From Kryptolebias marmoratus (lineage: Eukaryota; Chordata; Actinopteri; Cyprinodontiformes; Rivulidae): 64,000 nucleotides of DNA. The position numbers and the translations under genes are program-made. Of this stretch, positions 60,501 to 64,000 are shown in pieces. The notes below the pieces were generated by a model. That model was given only the letters and a program-made list of their open reading frames with translations. It did no database searches and had not been told where the DNA came from. Position 1 is the stretch's first letter; every line of letters starts with the position of its first letter. Location of the stretch: NCBI RefSeq assembly GCF_001649575.2, contig NC_051437.1:21089365-21153364 (forward strand). The letters are read 5' to 3'.

Positions 60501-63500
60501 CAAATTTATTTACTTAGTTTGTCGTAATTAATATTCTCTGTGCTGCTATCGAACACACTTTAAATTGAAAACGCTTGTAGGCTATCCTTGATCATGACTT
60601 CATAATTTTTTGTCTGTAATTCAAGTTTTAATGTCAAATATTTTGTGGTTTTGATATCTAATGTAACAACTGACGATTGATACCGTCATTACTTCTTCTT
60701 TCCTGAATTTAGCTGAAAGTTGCTGGTTGATTGGCCACAAGGCAGAAGTCAGCCCACGTTTTGGTCCTGTGACAGCAGAGCAGAAGCCTGATAGAAAAAG
60801 TGCTTCACATGCAAAGAGCCTTAAGATGTAAATCAATAAGAGATGGAGCAAAGCAATACATTTTCATTGTCCAGGCTCCGTGCAAACTGCCAGTGCATGA
60901 CCTGCTCCAGAGGGAGATGGAGCATAGCTCACTAACGCCTAACCAAGAAGCAATACTGAGCCAGATTGCCCTTCCTACTCATTTTTTTTTTCTTTTTTTT
61001 GTATTGTTGTATCTTTTGAGTGTTTCTTTTTTTATTTTCTAAGTCTGAATGCCAAAAGGGAAACAGACATCAATTTAAGATTAAAACCCAACAAATAGCC
61101 ATGGATGTCTATAGGTGAAAGTCATTGTCCCCTGCAGTTTTTGGTTCCTGGTATAAATCTTTTAAATTATAAATCAATAAATAGTTAATGCAATAATAGG
61201 AATCTTTATAAATATTTAAGCGAGAGGACAGAGACAGAATGGAGCAAGAAGTCAGAACTGTGTTGTATCGAACGCACAAAGTAATACTTCTACATATAGA
61301 CAAAGACTATCTCTAAGAGCAGAAGTGTGTCTATATATACTGTTTTTAATTCAGTGCCATTCATTTAAGAGTGCCAGAGAATACAGGTCTTATCTGTAGC
61401 AAATGTGAATGTAAAAATGCAGCACATGTTTGCACTCACAGCAGATCTTAAATCTCATTTATCAAATTTGGAGTTATACTGCAATATGAATGCCAGAGCT
61501 TGGCTTGCTTCGCTTTGGCATTCATATAGTAAATTATATACAGTTATATTTTAGCAGTATACAAGGTGCCAACTTGGACCAAAGGCATCCACAGACAGAA
61601 TGTGCTTTAAATGTAATAACAAGGCAACAGAAAGCAAAGCCAATATCCTCTCAAAGTACACTTGAACAGTTTTCTCTGCTTCCATCTGCCTGTTTATCCT
61701 CCCATCCTTCTATCTCTGTGACAGCCTAACATTGTTCCCCATCTCTGCCGGGAGTTAATTTGCCGGAACAGTCTCGCTGCACACTGTGATCACCTAGTGA
61801 ATACCACATAATTCTCTCTGCCTCTGCCCCTCATCGAGCCATGGAAATGACACCAAGCGGCTGACAGTTCAATTTACCCGTAACGGATGAAGGCTATCAT
61901 GCCAGCACCCGTATACGCCAGCCTATGTTGACTTTTATTTTTACCTACCAAAGAGAGGGATGCTGCTGGAGCGCGTCCCTCCATTCACCCCTTCAGACTC
62001 CAGCAGCGCCTCCTCTCCTCATCATCATGGCTGCTCCTCTGGGGAGAGATGCTGCCACTTGTTTATGTGACCCTGTAAGTTCCCCCCCACAGCACAGACA
62101 CACACACACACACACACATTCTTCTCCCCTGTGTGCTTATGAGGGAAATTATTCCTCTTTTGCCACTCCATGGTCTTCACAACATAATGTTGAGGTTATT
62201 GATTAATATCTTTGGTCATGATGCCTCTCAGCGTGTTGTTGTTACCCCCCCAACTCATCATGCAATTGATGTTCTCCCCTCCCTGTTTCTTCCAAATGAT
62301 TTTCTCCTTCCTCATGCCTCTTTTCCATTATCCAGCTAAGCTTTACATAAATCCACTCTGTCATTAGATCCATCAAAAGCTAATGAACATCATCCATTTC
62401 CCCTCCTCCTGCATCCCCCCTTCTGTTTCATGCAGGGTTACGTGCACTGTTATGATCATGCTTGCATAAGGTGTATGTTCTCATCTGACTGCTCTAATTA
62501 GTCACAGATGACCAGCGATTGATAATTTTACAATAAAACTTCTTTGTAAATGTCAAAAGAGGTTGTAACGGAGCAAAGTATGTCCCTTTTTCCACCTGTA
62601 AATGTAACATTTCACTTTTATTTTTCAAGTAAATCTGCTAAAAATGATGAAAAGCATTCTTATACTGTCAAAACAGACTATTTAGAGTTCAGTTGTAGGT
62701 TTACACAGAGAAAAATAACTTGTTAAAATGTGTAAAAAGAGAATGAGTCTGTTTCTGTCCACACACACACACACACTCTTCTGCTTTCTGTCTCTGTTTC
62801 AAGGAGAAGGCTCTTCATCTTGGCAAAGCTGTCAGACGTTGCATCCATTTGTGTCATTCATTCCCCTCCTGTCTCCGTCGCTAATAATGAGCTGAGCTTA
62901 TTATAAAACAATTATAGGGGACAAATTCACATGTCCACCTCTGGCCCCGTCCCCTGTCCATCTGTCTCTTTCATTTCCTCAAATAGTCGTTAACGTTTTC
63001 AGTCTACAAAATTAGTCAGGTTTATTTTGGGATCTATCAAAGCCACCTTCCATCCTGACAGACAAACGAGAAGACAGAACCTCGTGCTGCTTGTTTGTAA
63101 TTTTGTCTCGTGTGGAATGTCTGCGCGTCTGATGATGCTTGAATGTCTCTACAGGGATTTTCACAAAGCAAAAGTTGAGGACAAAGAAATGATGTTCTTT
63201 TTTCTTCTTCTTCTCTCTTTTTTTCATTTTCTCATTGGTATTGTATTGCTGTTGTCTGCTGCCAACACAGCTTAAATTGGTGTTGAGCACAGGAAGTCTC
63301 AGGTAGTCATGACAGTCTGCTACATACACCACTGTATAATCAAATACAGTCCTTCGCTGCCTCCAAATGTCCAATTTCACTGCTGGCACCGAGGTGATAT
63401 GAAGGTGGGCACACAGGGGTACACAGGTTTCTCTCTGCAATTTTATCTAATCAGGGTCTGATTCAGATTCAGTCAAGACACCATGTGAGAGAGTAGCTTT

Positions 63501-63736
63501 GAGCAGCTTGCCAATCAGCCAACTAGCAGCAAGTGGGGCATCCAGCGCCTCTGGTGTGGACCCATGGCTTGTCTAATCACTGAGACAGAATGGGAACTTT
63601 TGGGATAACAAGGCTCCTTTCTTCTACCTGCCAGGTGGTCTTGACACTTCGAGGGCCTACCTCGGCTTACTGATTTAAAAAAATAACATTGTTTTACAGT
63701 GGAGGGATGTATATATACTGTATATATATATATATA
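57561..63736. other. Gene desert, right part
   Basis: No believable exon. Pyrimidine-rich low-complexity blocks (58,400-58,720; 60,290-60,440), (CA)n tracts at about 62096-62117 and 62760-62776, and a (TA)n at about 63710-63736 are present. Two blocks (61,730-61,920 and 62,340-62,540) look like candidate regulatory DNA. The longest open frames owe their length to low complexity. Confidence 0.45.
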
Positions 63737-64000
63737 CAGGTGCTGGTCATAAAATTAGAATATCATGAAAAAGTAGATTGATTTCAGTAATTCCATTTAA
63801 AAAGTGAAACTTGTATATTATATTCATACATTACATACAAACTCATATATTTTGAATGTTTATTTCGTTTAATTTTGATGATTACAAATGACAACAAATG
63901 AAAATCTCAAATTCATCATATCAGAAAATTAGAATATTACTGAAGACCAATAAAAACAAAGGATTTATAGAAATGTTGGCCAACTGAAAAGTATGAACAT
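63737..64000 (+). mobile_element. Left end of a Tc1/mariner-like element, cut by the window edge
   Basis: After a TA at 63735-63736 the sequence begins CAGGTGCTGGTCATAAAATT and continues with AGTGAAACTTGTATATTATA. I recognise this as the start of a widespread fish DNA transposon with a TA target site. No transposase is reached before the window ends. Confidence 0.6.

Noticed and set aside
63012..63440. 142-codon frame on the - strand
   Set aside because: It includes a Lys/Glu run from a CTT-type repeat and no recognisable domain.
1..64000. CRISPR arrays, operons, prophage or other prokaryotic systems
   Set aside because: Spliced vertebrate genes and eukaryotic transposons throughout; no regularly spaced direct repeats.

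Overview
The window reads as nuclear DNA of a ray-finned fish. It has intron-split vertebrate genes with GT/AG splice sites, short teleost-type introns in the protease genes, many microsatellites, and relics of LINE, hAT, Tc1/mariner and tRNA-SINE elements of kinds common in teleosts. The species cannot be told from the sequence. Nothing prokaryotic (operon, CRISPR, IS element) is present.

Left third (1-13 kb): the 3' half of kazrin (kazn) on the + strand. Ten coding exons join in phase to give 526 residues ending in three SAM (liprin-homology) domains. The third exon also contains a read-through stop, which would give a short isoform without SAM domains. Intergenic DNA with a tRNA-type SINE follows (13-16.3 kb). 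Next is tmem51 on the + strand: a CpG-type, TATA-less promoter and first exon near 16.5 kb, coding exons at 19,101-19,534 and 20,028-20,427, and a long 3' UTR.

Middle (22.8-30.2 kb): a pancreatic serine protease cluster. A decayed elastase copy lies on the - strand (22.8-23.8 kb). Two apparently intact elastase-2/chymotrypsin-C-type zymogen genes follow, arranged head to head (- strand 24,334-26,670; + strand 27,900-30,222). Six of their eight coding exons have identical lengths, and they share a 1.2-kb TATA-flanked intergenic region containing a long (CA)n tract. From memory of the human map, KAZN, TMEM51, CTRC and CELA2A/B lie together on 1p36.21, which supports the assignments.

Right half (30.3-64 kb): I find no believable protein gene. 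It holds a complete 949-bp non-autonomous hAT element with a perfect 8-bp target duplication, an internally deleted Tc1/mariner copy interrupted by a hAT-type MITE, LINE reverse transcriptase debris, another Tc1/mariner end at the window edge, and large microsatellites. Several microsatellite-free, homeodomain-motif-rich stretches look like candidate conserved non-coding regulatory DNA, but this cannot be shown from one sequence.

No new biological system is evident. The points most worth a second look are the paired elastases and their broken relative, their differing S1-pocket residues, the kazrin isoform switch, the upstream ORFs of tmem51, and the complete hAT element.
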